From positions 25,567,419-25,631,418 of the forward strand of contig OZ020486.1 of assembly GCA_963971405.1 (NCBI GenBank): 64,000 nucleotides of DNA. The letters run 5' to 3'. Made by a program: the position numbers and the translations under genes. Positions 1 through 11,270 of the stretch are shown in pieces. The notes beneath the pieces were generated by a model that ran no database searches, was not told the origin of the DNA, and was given only the letters and a program-made list of their open reading frames with translations. The stretch's first letter is position 1; the number at the start of each line of letters is the position of its first letter. The DNA comes from Psococerastis gibbosa (Eukaryota > Arthropoda > Insecta > Psocodea > Psocidae).

Positions 1-12
1 TTAATTTTTCAG

Positions 13-200
13 GCTCTCACCATTTCTATAACAACGCGAAGGTGCTTTCTCCCCAAGATTTCCACGGGTGGTTTATCACGTACGATAATAATGAGGAAGG
101 TGTCAGCGCAATGAATGGATATGGGTTGATCGCATATGGAAGGGAAGTAGACCCCCTAGCTGGCTCGACATACGAAAATGTTCGTACTGCTGTTGTCAAG
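13..200 (+). CDS. Putative internal coding exon, unrecognised protein (copy 1)
   Basis: The exon is bounded by a pyrimidine-rich acceptor ending in cag at 10-12 and a donor gtacgt at 201. It has one open frame of 62 codons, entered after two leading bases and left in phase 0. The peptide includes LSPQDFHGWFITYD and GYGLIAYGREVDPLAG. The exact copy at 56669 keeps the frame open, while a diverged copy at 54228 keeps both splice sites but has stops. I do not recognise the family, and no neighbouring exon could be joined to it with confidence. A fragment of an unknown mobile element is possible, but the splice borders and shared frame favour a host gene. Confidence 0.5.
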
Positions 201-224
201 GTACGTATTTATATTTTATTTTGT

Positions 225-710
225 TTTCCTACTTATGCGTAGTCTAAGAAAAGCTTTGTGATGGTCGACATTTTTGATTGCGAGATTCAAGATTCGAGTG
301 GATTTATACGTTTTGAGGCCCAAGTAAGCAAAAAGCATATTTTTCATACTGGGCTAACTCAATTTTATGGTGTTATAAACCCCTCTGAATAAGGAATAAT
401 TTTTTTTCTCGAAAACGGCTACAACGATTTTCTTGAAAATCACATACATTTTAGTCGTTTGCTCATTTTCATGAAAAATGAGTAAAAAATAATTTTTCTT
501 CGGAATCATTGTATCAATGCTTTCCAACTTCTGTAAGGTATTAGGTGTTAAATAGAGTGACAAAAGCGAACAGGTTGCTTTCCCAAGCAAAGATTTCGTA
601 TTGAATAAAAAATTATTTTTTGAACAAATTTTGGATTTTAATTCATGCCCCAAATACATTGCATACCCTGCCTTCGATGGCCAGGTGGTAACGGGCTTGC
701 ACTTGTGCGA
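225..710 (-). repeat. Dispersed repeat, family with GCTTTCCAATTTATACGTAG end
   Basis: This stretch matches, in reverse orientation, about 1480-2199 (diverged), including the segments around agctttgtgatggtcga, a shared central stretch, and ttgctttcccaa. It lacks the terminal GCTTTCCAATTTA and so is partial. It lies in the intron after the exon at 13-200. Other copies are at 10257-10500, 33632-33955, 50231-50520 and 54440-54790. No coding capacity was seen, and the family is probably a non-autonomous DNA element. Confidence 0.7.
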
Positions 711-800
711 GTCTTTACACGCCACGCGATCGGAGACGTGTCGTAACTCAACACGGGTACTAACCAACAAAGGCGACTGACCTTTAAAAAAAATATTACT
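676..800 (+). repeat. Possible tRNA-derived SINE head
   Basis: The segment starting gatggccaggtggtaacg resembles an A box, and gcgatcggagac about 40 bases on is a weak B box. A close match without the surrounding sequence occurs at 49124-49255, inside one arm of the large palindrome, so it behaves as an inserted repeat. It does not fold into a convincing tRNA. The duplicated copy is at 57332-57456. Confidence 0.4.
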
Positions 801-899
801 GTATTGTAATACATTAATTGTATATATTATACCCCGTTCTATACCATGCAATGGTCCTATCATTCAAATCAGAGCTTTGGGATAGAGAAAGTTGAGGCA

Positions 900-1158
900 A
901 CTGAAATTTAACCGCAGGCAATTTTACAATTTTATCAAAGAAGATTAAGAAGAAAGACGTCTCGGCAAGATATGCGACATGGAATGTAAGAATTTTTAAA
1001 CTTGACAACTTAATCAAGGAAATGAATTAAATGGAACTTTGTGCCCTGGGAATATCAGAGATGTGATTGCCCAAATGTGGTGATTTTTTGAAAAATGATT
1101 ATCGAATAATCCATACAGGAACAATCGAAAATAAACCAGGCCTAGGAGGGGTCGGATT
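900..1158 (+). mobile_element. LINE (CFDP2-like APE type), piece 1: endonuclease N-terminus
   Basis: Translation shows the endonuclease start pattern, with RYATWNVR followed by a region ending DYRIIHTG and a GGVG turn, as in the EN domain of RTE/CFDP2-like LINEs. One in-frame stop is visible near 1028. The piece is interrupted by the inverted-repeat insertion at 1159-3767 and continues at 3768. The clade assignment within APE LINEs is tentative. Confidence 0.7.
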
Positions 1159-3767
1159 GAAAATCTGTTCTGGAGTTATAGGTGGACCACCTTGAAAGAC
1201 ACATTTTACTGTCAATCAAATTTTCCTAGCTGCGAGCCGAAACGAGATATCTCCAAGAGCGTATTTTTTTCTAATGGAATGCCCTATCAGAAACTATGTC
1301 AATTGATAGATAATTTATAACATATCAAAGAACCGGTCCGAGTTTACTCGAACATGCTTTCCAATTTATTTATTTTATTATATTTATTTATTTATTAATA
1401 TTTAGTAGAGGTAGGAAATGATTAATTTCATGCTAAATAATTTTCTTATGGGTAAATATCGGATATCACGGGGGGGGGGGGGGGGGGGGTCCACCTGGCG
1501 TCACTGAAGGTGACGTATATTCTTGATAGGTCAGACCAACACATTACAACACAGCAAGGCAGGGCACGCAATGCATTTGAGCCCGAATTTTCTTTCATTT
1601 TTTCAAAATTTTTTTTTTTTCATAAAACCCAATAGTTTTTTGGGAAAGCAACCTGTCCGGTTTCGTTACTCAATTTAACATCTAAAATATGCCTGAAGTT
1701 AGAAATCATCGATATAGAGGTTTCGCAGAAAAATGATTTTGTAGTCATTTTTCATGAGAATTGAGTTATTTTTATTTTTTTACCCCCAGAAGCAAACTAT
1801 CAAGGGGCATGCGACTCCCCGCATTTTATCAACATTAATAACGACTACAATATATGTGAATTTGAAAGAAAGCGTTAGAGCCGTTTTTGGGTAATAATTT
1901 TTTTAGACGTTATTTTGGATGTTTTTGAGAATAAAACCCCCCCAAATTGAGTTAGCCCAAAATAAAAATAAAATTGTCCCGAGGAATGATTTTTGTGAAC
2001 CTACATGCCAAATTTCATTCAAATCCACCGAGTAGTTTGCCTGGAAATCGATGAACAGACAGACAGACAGGCAGACATTTCGTAAAAACCACTTTTTTGG
2101 GTGCCTGGGACCTCAAATCGTGTAAATCCGTTGAAATCTCGGAATCGAAAATTTCGACCATCACAAAGCTTTCCTTATACTACGTATAAATTGGAAAGCA
2201 AAAAGTTATGTACAGCAGATGTGCTAAAACGCACCGTTTAGGCACAGTAGCAAGTTTTCTGAAATAAAGAGTTTTTTGTTTATTTTACTTTTTAATTCAC
2301 ATTAGGTGTTCAAATTGCTGCCCATTTTCTCGGATACACATTCGGCACCTACGGAGAACATTTTAGGTAGCGGCATTAATTTCCCTGGAATTTATACTCG
2401 CAATAGCTCTTTCTACATTTTTAGCAGATAGGTCATTCTCCTGAAAACGGTCACTTTTGGTGTTTTTTTTTTGTTATTTTAATTTAATGTATCTGGTTGC
2501 TTTTCTAACGAAAACCACATAGGGACTTCTCCTTGAGGGCTCTTTGATCACCAACTGATCTTAATCACGCTTTAATCCCAGAATAAAATTAAAATAGAAG
2601 GACAGTTGTTGTGAGACGGCCGCGGACAGTAGTCAAACCGACATTGACAGAGTTGTTATAGGTAGGTATCCATGCTAGATATCCCCGGACTGTTATTCGT
2701 TTATGCAAAAATTAATATATGCGGGAATTTCGCAAACACATCGCTGTCACACACTTATTTCGGATGAAGAATATAAAAGGTCCGCATTTTACAAAAATTC
2801 CTGTATGACCATTTTCATAAAATATTTACGAACTATTTTATGTACATTAGTAATAGTGCCACATAGATTCCTCGTCTTTGCGCGCCATTCGAAGCTCGCG
2901 AGGTGATAATTCGCAATTATTCTTTAAGTAATTTTTACATTTTATGAAAATTTTAAAACTCTGGTTTTTCACACCTTCCAATCATCCCATTCACTGTAAA
3001 GTTGGAGGTAACCCTAAGAAAATTTAATTTATCTCAAAAAGCGGCGCAATGGGGACACGCGGACAGCTGTTAGAATTGAGACTTAAAAATGTTGCTAAAC
3101 ATTTTGGATGCTTTATTATTTGGTAAAATGAGATTGGCAAGCTGTAATTGGACAACCTTTACAACTGTCATAGGCTAATTAACTAAGATTAATGAACATG
3201 AAGGATAAAAAGGGTCCGGACATAAAATGTACGTTTTCAGGAGAATGACCCAGATGTTGAACGCTTCTAATTTCTTCATTCTAAATCAAATTTTAATTTC
3301 TCCCAGAGGTCTGTGTTTTTAACTGAAAAGGCATCAAAAGTGTTTTAAATGAAATAACCGAAATCTGGCACCTGCGCGTGTAAATTTAACCTCACTCTGT
3401 GTTATAACTATCGCACAGTAATAAAATTATTATGTTGTCGACAACTTACGACATGAAAAAACATGTTCAAGTTCACACAGGCACCACTGCGACGAACGAA
3501 GTGCTTAGTCCAGTGATGGAAACACCAGTTTCCAGAAACTGCTTACTGTGCCTAAACGGTGTGTTTTATCACCTCTATTGCACATAACTTTTTTGTTCTG
3601 TTATAAATTATCTATCAATTGACGTAGTTTTTGATAGGGCATTCCATTAGAAAAAAATACACTTTTGGAGATATCTCGTTTCGGTTCGCAGCTAGGAAAA
3701 TTTGATTGACAGTAAAATGTGTCTTTCAAGGTGGTCAGATTTTCCATCCGACCCCTTGTTTAAAAGC
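1159..3767. mobile_element. Inverted-repeat DNA element (hAT-like ends) inside the LINE
   Basis: Left end ggggtcggattgaaaatctg and right end cagattttccatccgacccc are inverted partners. The match continues for roughly 215 bases (left 1159-1330 plus 2200-2265, right 3530-3767), interrupted on the left by the nested repeat at 1338-2199. The GGGGTCGGA-type terminus resembles hAT ends. No clear 8-bp target duplication was found, so superfamily is inference. No transposase frame is present, making it non-autonomous. A further inverted pair, ggtcattctcctgaaaacg, lies at about 2437 and 3229-3248. Confidence 0.7.
1338..2199 (+). mobile_element. Nested repeat, GCTTTCCAATTTA family, near full length
   Basis: Termini are inverted: ctttccaattta near 1358 and taaattggaaagc ending at 2199. 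It includes a long G tract (1471-1489), a (GACA)n run near 2053 and the shared cgaccatcacaaagcttt segment. It interrupts the left inverted repeat of the 1159-3767 element, whose match resumes at about 2200. Identity of the host, order of insertion and lack of ORF indicate a young, non-autonomous nested element. Confidence 0.7.
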
Positions 3768-5693
3768 TAATCCCAAAATATCTGTATATGCCTACAAGCC
3801 AATCAATCCCCTGACGAAGTTATTGATAACTTCTATGAAAATTCATCAGTGATACTAAAGCTCAGGAGAATCTGATTATAATGGGAGACTGGAACGGTGT
3901 ACTAGGAGAAGGCAGTGAAGGAAACCTTGTTGGTGCTTTCGGACTAGGAACAAGAAATCCAAGAGGGGACAAGTTAGCCGAGATCTGTGCCAGACATAAC
4001 CTAGTAGCTGCAAACACACTTTTCGAGCATCATCCAAGAAGCAGGTATACGTGGATATCTCCAGGCGATAGAATAAGGCTCCAACTTGACTATATATTAA
4101 TTCGACAAAGATTTACAAACCAGCTGAAAAATTGTAGGGCATACTCTAGCCCAGACATAGACAGCGATCATAATATGGTCATGGCGAAGAGCACTCTTAA
4201 ACTAAAAACGCTAAAGAAGAAAAAAGCAATGACATTGAACTTGGCAAAATTCAAAGATCCAATTGTAAGAGACAGATACCAAAGGAAAATTGATGAAAAT
4301 GCGAGTGCATACCGCCCAAACGGAAACGCCGAGGAGGAATGGACGAAATCAAGCGAACTGCCTGTGAAGTACTTGGTAAAAGAGTATCAGCAGCAAGAAG
4401 GGACTGGATAGCGGATGATATATTACAGCTTATAGATGAAAGAAAAACAGCCAAAAAGAATGGAGATGATGTACTATATAGGTTTCTTCGCAACAGAATA
4501 AACAGAGAATCGGGGATCGCTAAAGAAACTTACTATCAAGCTCAATGCACTGGGATTGACCAGTGTGGTACCAGGCAACGGGGATATGCCTTAGTGAAAG
4601 ATTTCATTGGACACAATAAAGGAAGAAGTGGGGCTATAGAGGATACAAATGGCAATATGCTCTTCGAAGATGACCTGATCAGGAAGAGATGTAAAGAATA
4701 CATAGAAAGTTTATACTGTGAAAACGAACGTTACGACGAGCGAGACATCGTAGAAGACGTAAATAGTATTGCCGATGAAGAAGGAGGAATGGGTGACCAA
4801 ATTCTAAGAGAAGAATTTGACAAAGCAATTAAGAGACTAAAGAATATAAAATCTCCTGGCATAGATGATATCCCCGCAGAACTCTTGAACAATACGTACG
4901 AGACAATACTTTTCAAAATTATTTCTGATGCCCATGAGTCAGGACATGTGCTCGATGACTTTAAGAAGTGCCGTATTGTGACTCTGCTGAAGAAAGAAGG
5001 AGCCGTAAAATGCGAGCACCATCGAAAGCCAAGTATAATGTCACACGCCTCGAAAATCCTCACAAACATTATGCTAGATAGAATTGAGCCGGTTATAGAT
5101 AGAAATGTAACACACGACCAATGGGGCTTTAGGAAAGGGATGGCGACAAGAGAAGCAATTATAATATTCCTGAAAAAAAAAAAAACTAAAAAAGGGAAAA
5201 GACACCTATTTTGTATACGTAGATCTGGAAAAAGCATTTGAAAAAGTGTCGTGGAAAAAGTTGTTTGAGATCCTGAGGAAATCCGGGCTGAAATACAAAG
5301 ACAGAAAAATCATATGGGCCCTCTACAAGGAATAACTGGCTATCGTCCGGTGTGGCAACTCAGAAGAAGAAGTGGTGATAAAAGCCGGAGTAAGGCGGGG
5401 ATGCTTACTCTCCCCTGTGTTTAATCTCTACATTCAGTATGCAATAAAAGAGGTGAGAGAAGATCTGGAAGGTACAAGAGGTATAAGAATGCTCGGGAAA
5501 AAACAAATATCGTCAGGTATGCAGGCGACATTGCTATGTTGGCAGAAAACGAAGAAGATCTGACCGAAGCTCTAAATGCCATGGAGATTGGAGAAGGTAC
5601 TACAAGCATACAACATGCACATTAACAAGGCAAAAACCAAAGTGATGGTAGTAAGTACTGACCTGAACAAGAGCCCAAATGTGGAGCTTGGTT
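3768..5693 (+). pseudogene. LINE piece 2: endonuclease C-terminus and reverse transcriptase
   Basis: The frame at 3881-4411 gives the end of an AP-endonuclease (MGDWNGVLGEG, LDYILI, DSDHNMVMAK). A second, overlapping frame at 4339-5241 gives the linker and reverse transcriptase fingers/palm (SPGIDDIPAELL, SHASKIL, WGFRKGMATREA). Frames change between EN and RT, and again at an A tract near 5175-5185. Further on, RRGCLLSP (RT motif B) and RYAGDIAML appear, where the catalytic YADD box reads YAGD. The element is therefore inactive. It matches CFDP2/RTE-like LINE proteins by recall. Pieces 1 and 3 flank two insertions. Confidence 0.85.
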
Positions 5694-5836
5694 ACAAACG
5701 TGGCCATCTCCATTTTTTTACAAAATGGGGTTTTGATCCGACCTTGAAAAAAAATTTAATGCCCGTCTGCACGTTGTAAAATAAAGGGACAAAAGCAGCC
5801 AGATTGCGCACAGAAGCGCTGAGAAGTCTAGGGTTA
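5694..5836. other. Unassigned junction segment between LINE and inverted-repeat element
   Basis: About 140 bases, not LINE-like, fill the space between the LINE break (after the SPNVELG codons) and the TIR element. A short LINE stretch of roughly 35 bases is missing here compared with the related fragment at 14100-14190. I see no gene in it. Confidence 0.5.
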
Positions 5837-7679
5837 TAGTCCACGCAAAATGAGAAAAGTATGGATTTGGAATGTTTTGGTACTGTGCGACACTGTAACC
5901 TTTTCGATTGCACCATTTTGTTATGCCTTGCATCCAATGCATTTCCCCTATACAGATATAATGAAGACACTTAGGACTGTTTTGTTCGAATGTTGTATAC
6001 AAAACTACAAAGCTTCTGTATTCCATATAAGATGTAAAAAGGGCATCAATGCGGATACGTCGCAAACACGATCGTAGGGTGTCATAAAATAAAAAACATG
6101 TTCATCTTAGTTTTGGTATACAGTATGTGGCCGTTAACTTTTGGAACTCATCCTCAGTGGCTGATACTGTTGGCGTCTCAGAACAGCCTCGGAATTAGGG
6201 ACACGATCTCTCCAAGATATGCGCTGCATCCATCTGCATTTCCACATTACAATAAAAATATTTATATAGGCTAACTAACACTTGTTTTGTACCTATTTTT
6301 CGACATTCCTGTTGGACTCATTTTGTTTTTCGTTGAAACAATAGGAATTTTATAAGGAGAGACTAGTGGAGCGCATATCAGAATTAATTGAGCCGCAAAT
6401 ATGCCTACTTCTGGAGTAGGCTACCTATATGATAATATTGCATCCCGGTGCTAGTGAAGGCTGGGTGAGTAACGTGCTTCTTCTATCAACGAAAGCGATG
6501 AAGGACTGCAATACAGATTATCATGAAGACATGACAGTGACAGTCTATCTTTTCGAAGAGTAGGTTGAGACACAATTGCTTTGGCTGATACAAGATCTGT
6601 TGTGGTTATGGACAACGCTCGTAGCCCCGTAGTATAGTAGAATGTTGCAGAAGGTACCTTCAATGCGAAGGCATTAATGGCAACCAACGGCCTGGATATA
6701 CCGCAGCCCAAGCCTACGAACCCCGTTCTTATTGGTAAAGACTAATTTTTTAACATTACCTTAATTGCCTAAAACATATGCTGCGGCCGCATCTAATGCC
6801 CAAAAAAGACCAGAGCACTGTCCATAGTCCTTTGCTTTTGAGTGGTGGAAGTGCCTTCTAAGGTCGGATTTGTAGAAAACATAGAAATAGGAATAACCAT
6901 ACTCATAATGTGGCTATTCCACTTGTCAGTTTTTCTTCAATTTTGAAAATGTGATTGACGGAAATATCATAAATGTTGCTGCAACATGCATACATATTCT
7001 TACACCTCATTCCACTTGTCTTCAATAATTTACTGACAATTTTTGTTTTCTAGTGGAATAGCCACCTAACCGTATTTTTATAGTGTTAACTTCGGGGCAG
7101 TTATTATGGATACGGTAATATAGTAACCCAAAAAAAGGACGCAGACTGATTTATTACATCTATAAATACGGGGGGTTCATCAGAAGAAGACGGTAACAAG
7201 GATTGGATATAACATGCAGCTTGCAGATGAAAATATGGTTGAATTTAATATAGTGGATACGGTACCTACTTTACTTTTTTAACATTTAATTCAGAAGTTT
7301 AGAAGTTTTGAAGCAAACAGTATCAGCCACTGAGGATGTCAAGCCGATTGAGCTCCAAAGACTGGCCATTTGGTGTTAGTCACGGCCATTTACTGTATAC
7401 CAAAACTAAGATGAACTTATCAATTACTTTATGACACCCTACGATCGAGTTTGCGACGTATCCGCATTGATGCCCTTTTTACATCTAATGTGGAATACAG
7501 AAGCTTTGTAGTTTTGTATACAACATTCGAACAAAACAGTCCTAAGTGTCTTCATTATATCTGTATAGGGGAAATGCATTGGATGCAAGGTATAACAAAA
7601 TGGTGCAATCGAAATTGGTACAGTGTCGCACAGTACCAAAACATTCCAAATCTATACTTTTCTCGTTTTGCGTGGACTA
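5837..7679. mobile_element. Non-autonomous TIR element, ~340-bp inverted ends, TA flanks
   Basis: It starts TAGTCCACGCAAAATGAG and ends with its inverse at 7679. Inverted arms extend to about 6170 and 7317, with high identity for the outer 300 bases. TA flanks both ends (5835-5836, 7680-7681), and the LINE resumes exactly after the right TA. TA duplication suggests a Tc1/mariner-type or similar mechanism, but no transposase is present. A 156-bp palindromic MITE is nested at 6910-7065. The second copy starts at 62508 and leaves the window. Confidence 0.75.
6910..7065. mobile_element. Nested 156-bp palindromic MITE
   Basis: The ends GTGGCTATTCCACTTGTCAG and CTAGTGGAATAGCCAC are inverted partners, and internal ctgacaa/ttgtcag extends the stem. 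It lies in the central part of the 5837-7679 element. No target duplication is obvious. The copy in the duplicated segment is at 63583-63738. Confidence 0.65.
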
Positions 7680-8262
7680 TACCTAGGAAGCAAAATTACC
7701 TCTGATGCCAGGTCCAACCAAGAGATAGAGTGTAGAGTGCACCAAGCAAAAGTGGCTTTCAACAAAATATCTAAAATTTTTGTGTCGAACAACATAAGCC
7801 TTGAACTAAGGAAACGAATGGAGAAGTCCCTGGTATGGAGCGTTGCTCTGTACGGGTGGGAAACGTGGTTTATAATTGAGAAACAGCTCATGAAACTTGA
7901 AGCATTTGAGATGTGGTGTTAACGTCGCATGCTACGAATACCTTGGCAAACCCCTGTTAAAAATGAGAACGTTCTAACCAGAGTAAGCGAAACAAAAACT
8001 CTCGTTGCATCAATAAGTAAAAGAAGAGCTCAATGGATTGGACACTTGCTTCGACACGAAAACTTCATAAGCTGCATCATAGACGGAACAATAGAAGGCG
8101 TCAAATTACCTGGGCGCCCAAGAAACAAGTATCTGCTGCAAGTGATGGAGGATGTTGGGGCCAAGTCGAAGGTGGAGCTGAACAGGGCGTGCCAGAATCG
8201 AGGGGAGTGGATGCATCGCAGTCACACGTTGCTGCCAACCAGCCGTCCGGCTGTAACTTGAA
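7680..8262 (+). pseudogene. LINE piece 3: RT thumb and C-terminal domain
   Basis: LINE coding resumes at YLGSKITSD and runs through LEAFEMWC, then after an in-frame stop RRMLRIPWQ, and RAQWIGHLLRHE to LPGRPRNKYLLQVMEDVG. It ends near SRPAVT and a stop, followed by a GAAGAAGAGG 3' tail. The order and motifs are those of the C-terminal region that follows RT in CFDP2-like LINEs. The same family recurs on the minus strand at 13545-14335. Confidence 0.85.
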
Positions 8263-8339
8263 GAAGAGGCAATTTTACGGGTGAACTTCAAATAAGGCAA
8301 AATTTCGTATTGGTGGTTAGGAATTAGTACTGGCAGCTA

Positions 8340-8490
8340 TCATGATCAATTACTTTTTGGATACCAATATTGATTTTTCGCTCGATTGCCCTAAGAGCAG
8401 CTGATTTTGGCCAGTAGTTTGGTAGTTTGGTGTAGGTTTTAACGTTTAAGTCGCCTTAGACAGGAGCCTGAATAAGTAGTTCGAAGACCA
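8340..8490 (+). pseudogene. Decayed paralogue of the coding piece at 45865-46118
   Basis: Nucleotide similarity to 45935-46110 (the gataccaatattgat core, gattttggcca/gattttgacca, caggagcctgaat end) is clear, but no frame stays open. It keeps the order seen at the second locus: this piece, then the Pro-rich last exon, then the palindrome. A third decayed copy lies at 55340-55460. Confidence 0.6.
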
Positions 8491-8639
8491 CCGCGAAAGC
8501 TTCTTATTGTTGTTGGGTTGTACTTTGTATTGTATTGTCGTTGCATTGAAAATTGGTATAAAAGAAAATATTCTGTAATGTATTGGAGGAATACATTTTT
8601 ACTTTACTACTACTTTACTTTAAAAAAATCTATAGCCTA

Positions 8640-8945
8640 CTTTCCTGCTGTTAAAATGCGTATACCCCCAATATTTTGCCCTTATATTTTCAATTTTTCC
8701 CCGGCCCCCCCATTCGTATCTATCTGCATCAGGCGCATGAGTTATTCAAGTGATGCAATGTAAATTAATGTGCCTTCGCTAACAAACACACCAATTGCAC
8801 AATCGCTAAAATTAATTTGGTAGGCTACACCCACTTTTACCGGAATGGCCCCCCGAAAATCTGTCCTGAACCTGCACTTGGGGGGGGGGGGGGCTCGCGC
8901 AGAATCTCGCTCCTGGGCTCGCGAACCCACGGGCCGGCCCTGCCC
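8640..8945 (-). mobile_element. Fragment of G-rich hAT-like element
   Basis: It matches 36770-37095 closely: ctgctgttaaaatgcgta, the caggcgcatg and acacccacttt blocks, a G tract, then ctcgcgcagaatctcgctcc and acgggccggccc. Family ends seen elsewhere (CACTGGCGG type with 8-bp duplication at 27266-27589) point to hAT. It has no coding capacity. Confidence 0.6.
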
Positions 8946-9067
8946 ACCCCTTAAACTTTGTTTATGAACCCCTCCCCCTCCAAAAACTCGAAAGCAAACA
9001 TGGCTTAAAAAACGAAATAGGTGGAATTTTTCACTTAATATTAATTTTGGTCTTTTTGTGGTTTTAG

Positions 9068-9320
9068 GGATGATGAAGAATACCAAGACGAACAGGGCGA
9101 ATGCGCCTCCATCTCCTGGCTCTCGTCCTGGTACTCTGACTTGAGTACCGAGCCATCACCAGCTGCCCGCCACCTGCCCCGCTTCCCACCTCGCCGCCTG
9201 CCCCACGGCGCAGCAGGGCGATGCCACCCCGAAGGAGGCGCACCGAGTAGGAGAGGCTGCTGGTGACATAATATAAATTTTCTCCCAACAGTTAGACCCC
9301 GACGCCCCAGTTCGCCTGGG
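9068..9320 (+). pseudogene. Decayed paralogue of last exon 47906-48257
   Basis: It begins after an acceptor (gttttag, 9061-9067) and codes at first for an acidic stretch then ASISWLSSWYSDLS. That closely parallels the intact exon 4, with several silent or conservative changes that suggest past selection on protein. Further on the Pro-rich repeats are reduced and the frame is lost. The segment containing the preceding 54-base exon (46.74-47.83 kb at the intact locus) is missing here, since the flanking sequences join directly near 8990-9000. Confidence 0.7.
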
Positions 9321-10256
9321 GTTGCAATTTTTTTTTAATTTTCACTACAGTCTCTCCAGATGCCATGCAGCTCATTCTACCCTTATACTAATTAGACAAT
9401 TGATAAGTGGATTTTTCAACAGAAACTGCCATATACCACAACTGTTATGTTGTAAGACGTCACTGTAACGTCCACTTGCCAGAGCTATGCTTTTATTAAC
9501 GCGTAACTATGAAGTAAAGGAGTAATTATAATTCACATAACTGTAAATCCCGTACTTCTGTATTGCTCACTCATCAACAGTTCTAAACCTATTCTCCTGT
9601 ATCGTGCAACTGTGCAAGGTACCGTATGAAAAACCGTATGGCATGCCAAATGTTCCCATCTATTGTATATTGCTCCTGCATAGGTAGTTAGCCTGAAACA
9701 ATGGTCTTAACGTATTATAATTTTTAAAATATTTCTCAAGTTTTTAATAGTTAAAGGCATTTTGATTGTATAGACAATACTGGCGTCGTGATTGTTGGAT
9801 AAATTTCATTTGTATAGTAGGTACTTTCCATTTCCGCAGGTGCGTTGCCACTTAATTATCACTTGAAGGTTGAATGAAGGTTGCATTTTTTGGTAAAAGG
9901 ACTTGGGAATTTCGGCAAGTCCTACACTAAGCCCTGCGCAGTGCAAGTTGTGTGCATCAAAGCATGTGCATATTCTGCTTCTCATCTGCCTTACATGACG
10001 TTTTCAGGTTGTAGCAGCTTTGAAAGTCGCGCTGCCATCCTCGATTTGTTGTATCTTATAGGCCCGGAGAAGCTGTCTGTTGATGAAAAAGTTCGATAGA
10101 GTTGGTATAGCATTGGCGCATTGATTGCCATTCCGTACAGTCAGCGATGTATGCCAGGCTATGTATTCTTCTTTAGAAGCTGGGGAAGTCTTGTAATGTG
10201 TTTTGCAGGAGATTGCCTCGCGAAATGAATGTTATAAGTTCTTCAACGGCTAGCTG

Positions 10257-10500
10257 TTTTCCAATTTAAACGTAGTATGTTTAAGGAAAGCTTTGTGATA
10301 GTCGAAAGTTACACGTTTTGAGGCCCCAGGAACCAAAAAAAGTGTTTTTTTACGAAATGTCTGTCTGTCTGTGCCGCTCTGTTTGTTCATCGATTTGCGA
10401 GTAAACTACTCGGTGGATTTAGATGAAATTTGGCGTATAGGTTAAAATAAATCATACCGTGGAACTTTTTATTTATTTGCGCTAACATATTTTTTTTTTT
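10257..10500 (-). repeat. Dispersed repeat copy in palindrome spacer
   Basis: It starts tttccaatttaaacgtagta and continues with aagctttgtgatagtcga, a tgtctgtctgtctg run and cgtggaac. It is the same family as 1338-2199 and ends at a T then G tract near 10490-10520. The equivalent position at locus 2 is 50231-50520. Confidence 0.7.
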
Positions 10501-11186
10501 TTTTTGGGGGGGGGGGAGGGGTTGTTCTCAAAACACTCAGAAAAGACAGCCGACAGAAGAGCGACAAAGGTCTGCAAACATACCATGCCTGCCATGTTCA
10601 TTTAATACTAGTTCTTGTTCTTTTGTGTTGGTATGCAATAATTTCTACTCAGCACTCAGACCCCCGCCATTCTTACAATTCCTCCCTTTTCATCAAGCCA
10701 TTCACGCCAAATTGCTCCCAGGGAAACCAACGCCACTCGTGTCTGTACAGTGGATTTCGGCGCCTTTTTTTTCATTGGCTACTCTGAAAGCTTAATAAAT
10801 TAACTTCCAACTTGCGTATAAATGTACTCATATGCCACCTTTTTCTATTCCTGCAGCACCATTCATCTTCCTACTAGCGGCTCAGAAATATAACATTACT
10901 TCTCTCGTCGTTCATTACCATCAAAGTCCCCCTACATGCTTAAATTCATTTACTTTTCCAATTTGAAATGTTACATTTATAGCAAAGGTTCCAAATAAAC
11001 ATTGCAGGCATATTAGTGATACTGGTCGTGGTTGTCCTTTAAGAGACTCTGATGGCAGGATGGACTTCTTCGGGCAGCTGGATATCCGATAGTTTAGTTT
11101 AAGGCCAAGTGATTGTGAAATTGATAATTGACGGAGATGGAAAGACATTGTGAAGTGCTTAAGATTAAGATAGGTCCGAGGGCAAG

Positions 11187-11270
11187 TGAAGTGAAGTGAA
11201 GTGAACTAAAGTGAAGTGAAGTGAACTAAAGTGAAGTGAAGTGAACTAAAGTGAAGTGATGTGATAGTGA
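11187..11270 (+). repeat. GTGAA-type tandem repeat
   Basis: The array is made of gtgaa units interspersed with ctaaagtgaa. The corresponding array at locus 2 (51270-51370) is longer, consistent with slippage since duplication. Confidence 0.85.

Larger units (their letters stand above)
1..7327 (+). repeat. Direct segmental duplication, copy 1 (partner 56657-64000)
   Basis: The whole stretch recurs in the same orientation about 56.67 kb downstream. It differs by scattered single-base changes and a few indels, the largest near the poly-G tract at about 1471 (a net gain of roughly 15 bases in copy 2). Nested insertions sit at the same places in both copies, so the duplication is younger than all of them. 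Neither end is visible: this copy begins at base 1 and the partner ends at base 64000. It may be a tandem duplication with a unit of about 56.7 kb, a dispersed segmental duplication, or two haplotypes placed in series by the assembler. Confidence 0.95.

Noticed and set aside
676-760. A functional tRNA gene
   Set aside because: No cloverleaf could be formed and the B box is poor. It is better read as a SINE-like repeat.
225-2199. 225-710 and 1480-2199 as terminal inverted repeats of one 2-kb foldback element
   Set aside because: The right part has its own complete termini and is nested in a different element within the LINE. The two are independent copies in opposite orientation.
4731-5237. 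168-codon minus-strand frame, and its twin at 61403-61876
   Set aside because: It is antisense to the LINE reverse transcriptase.
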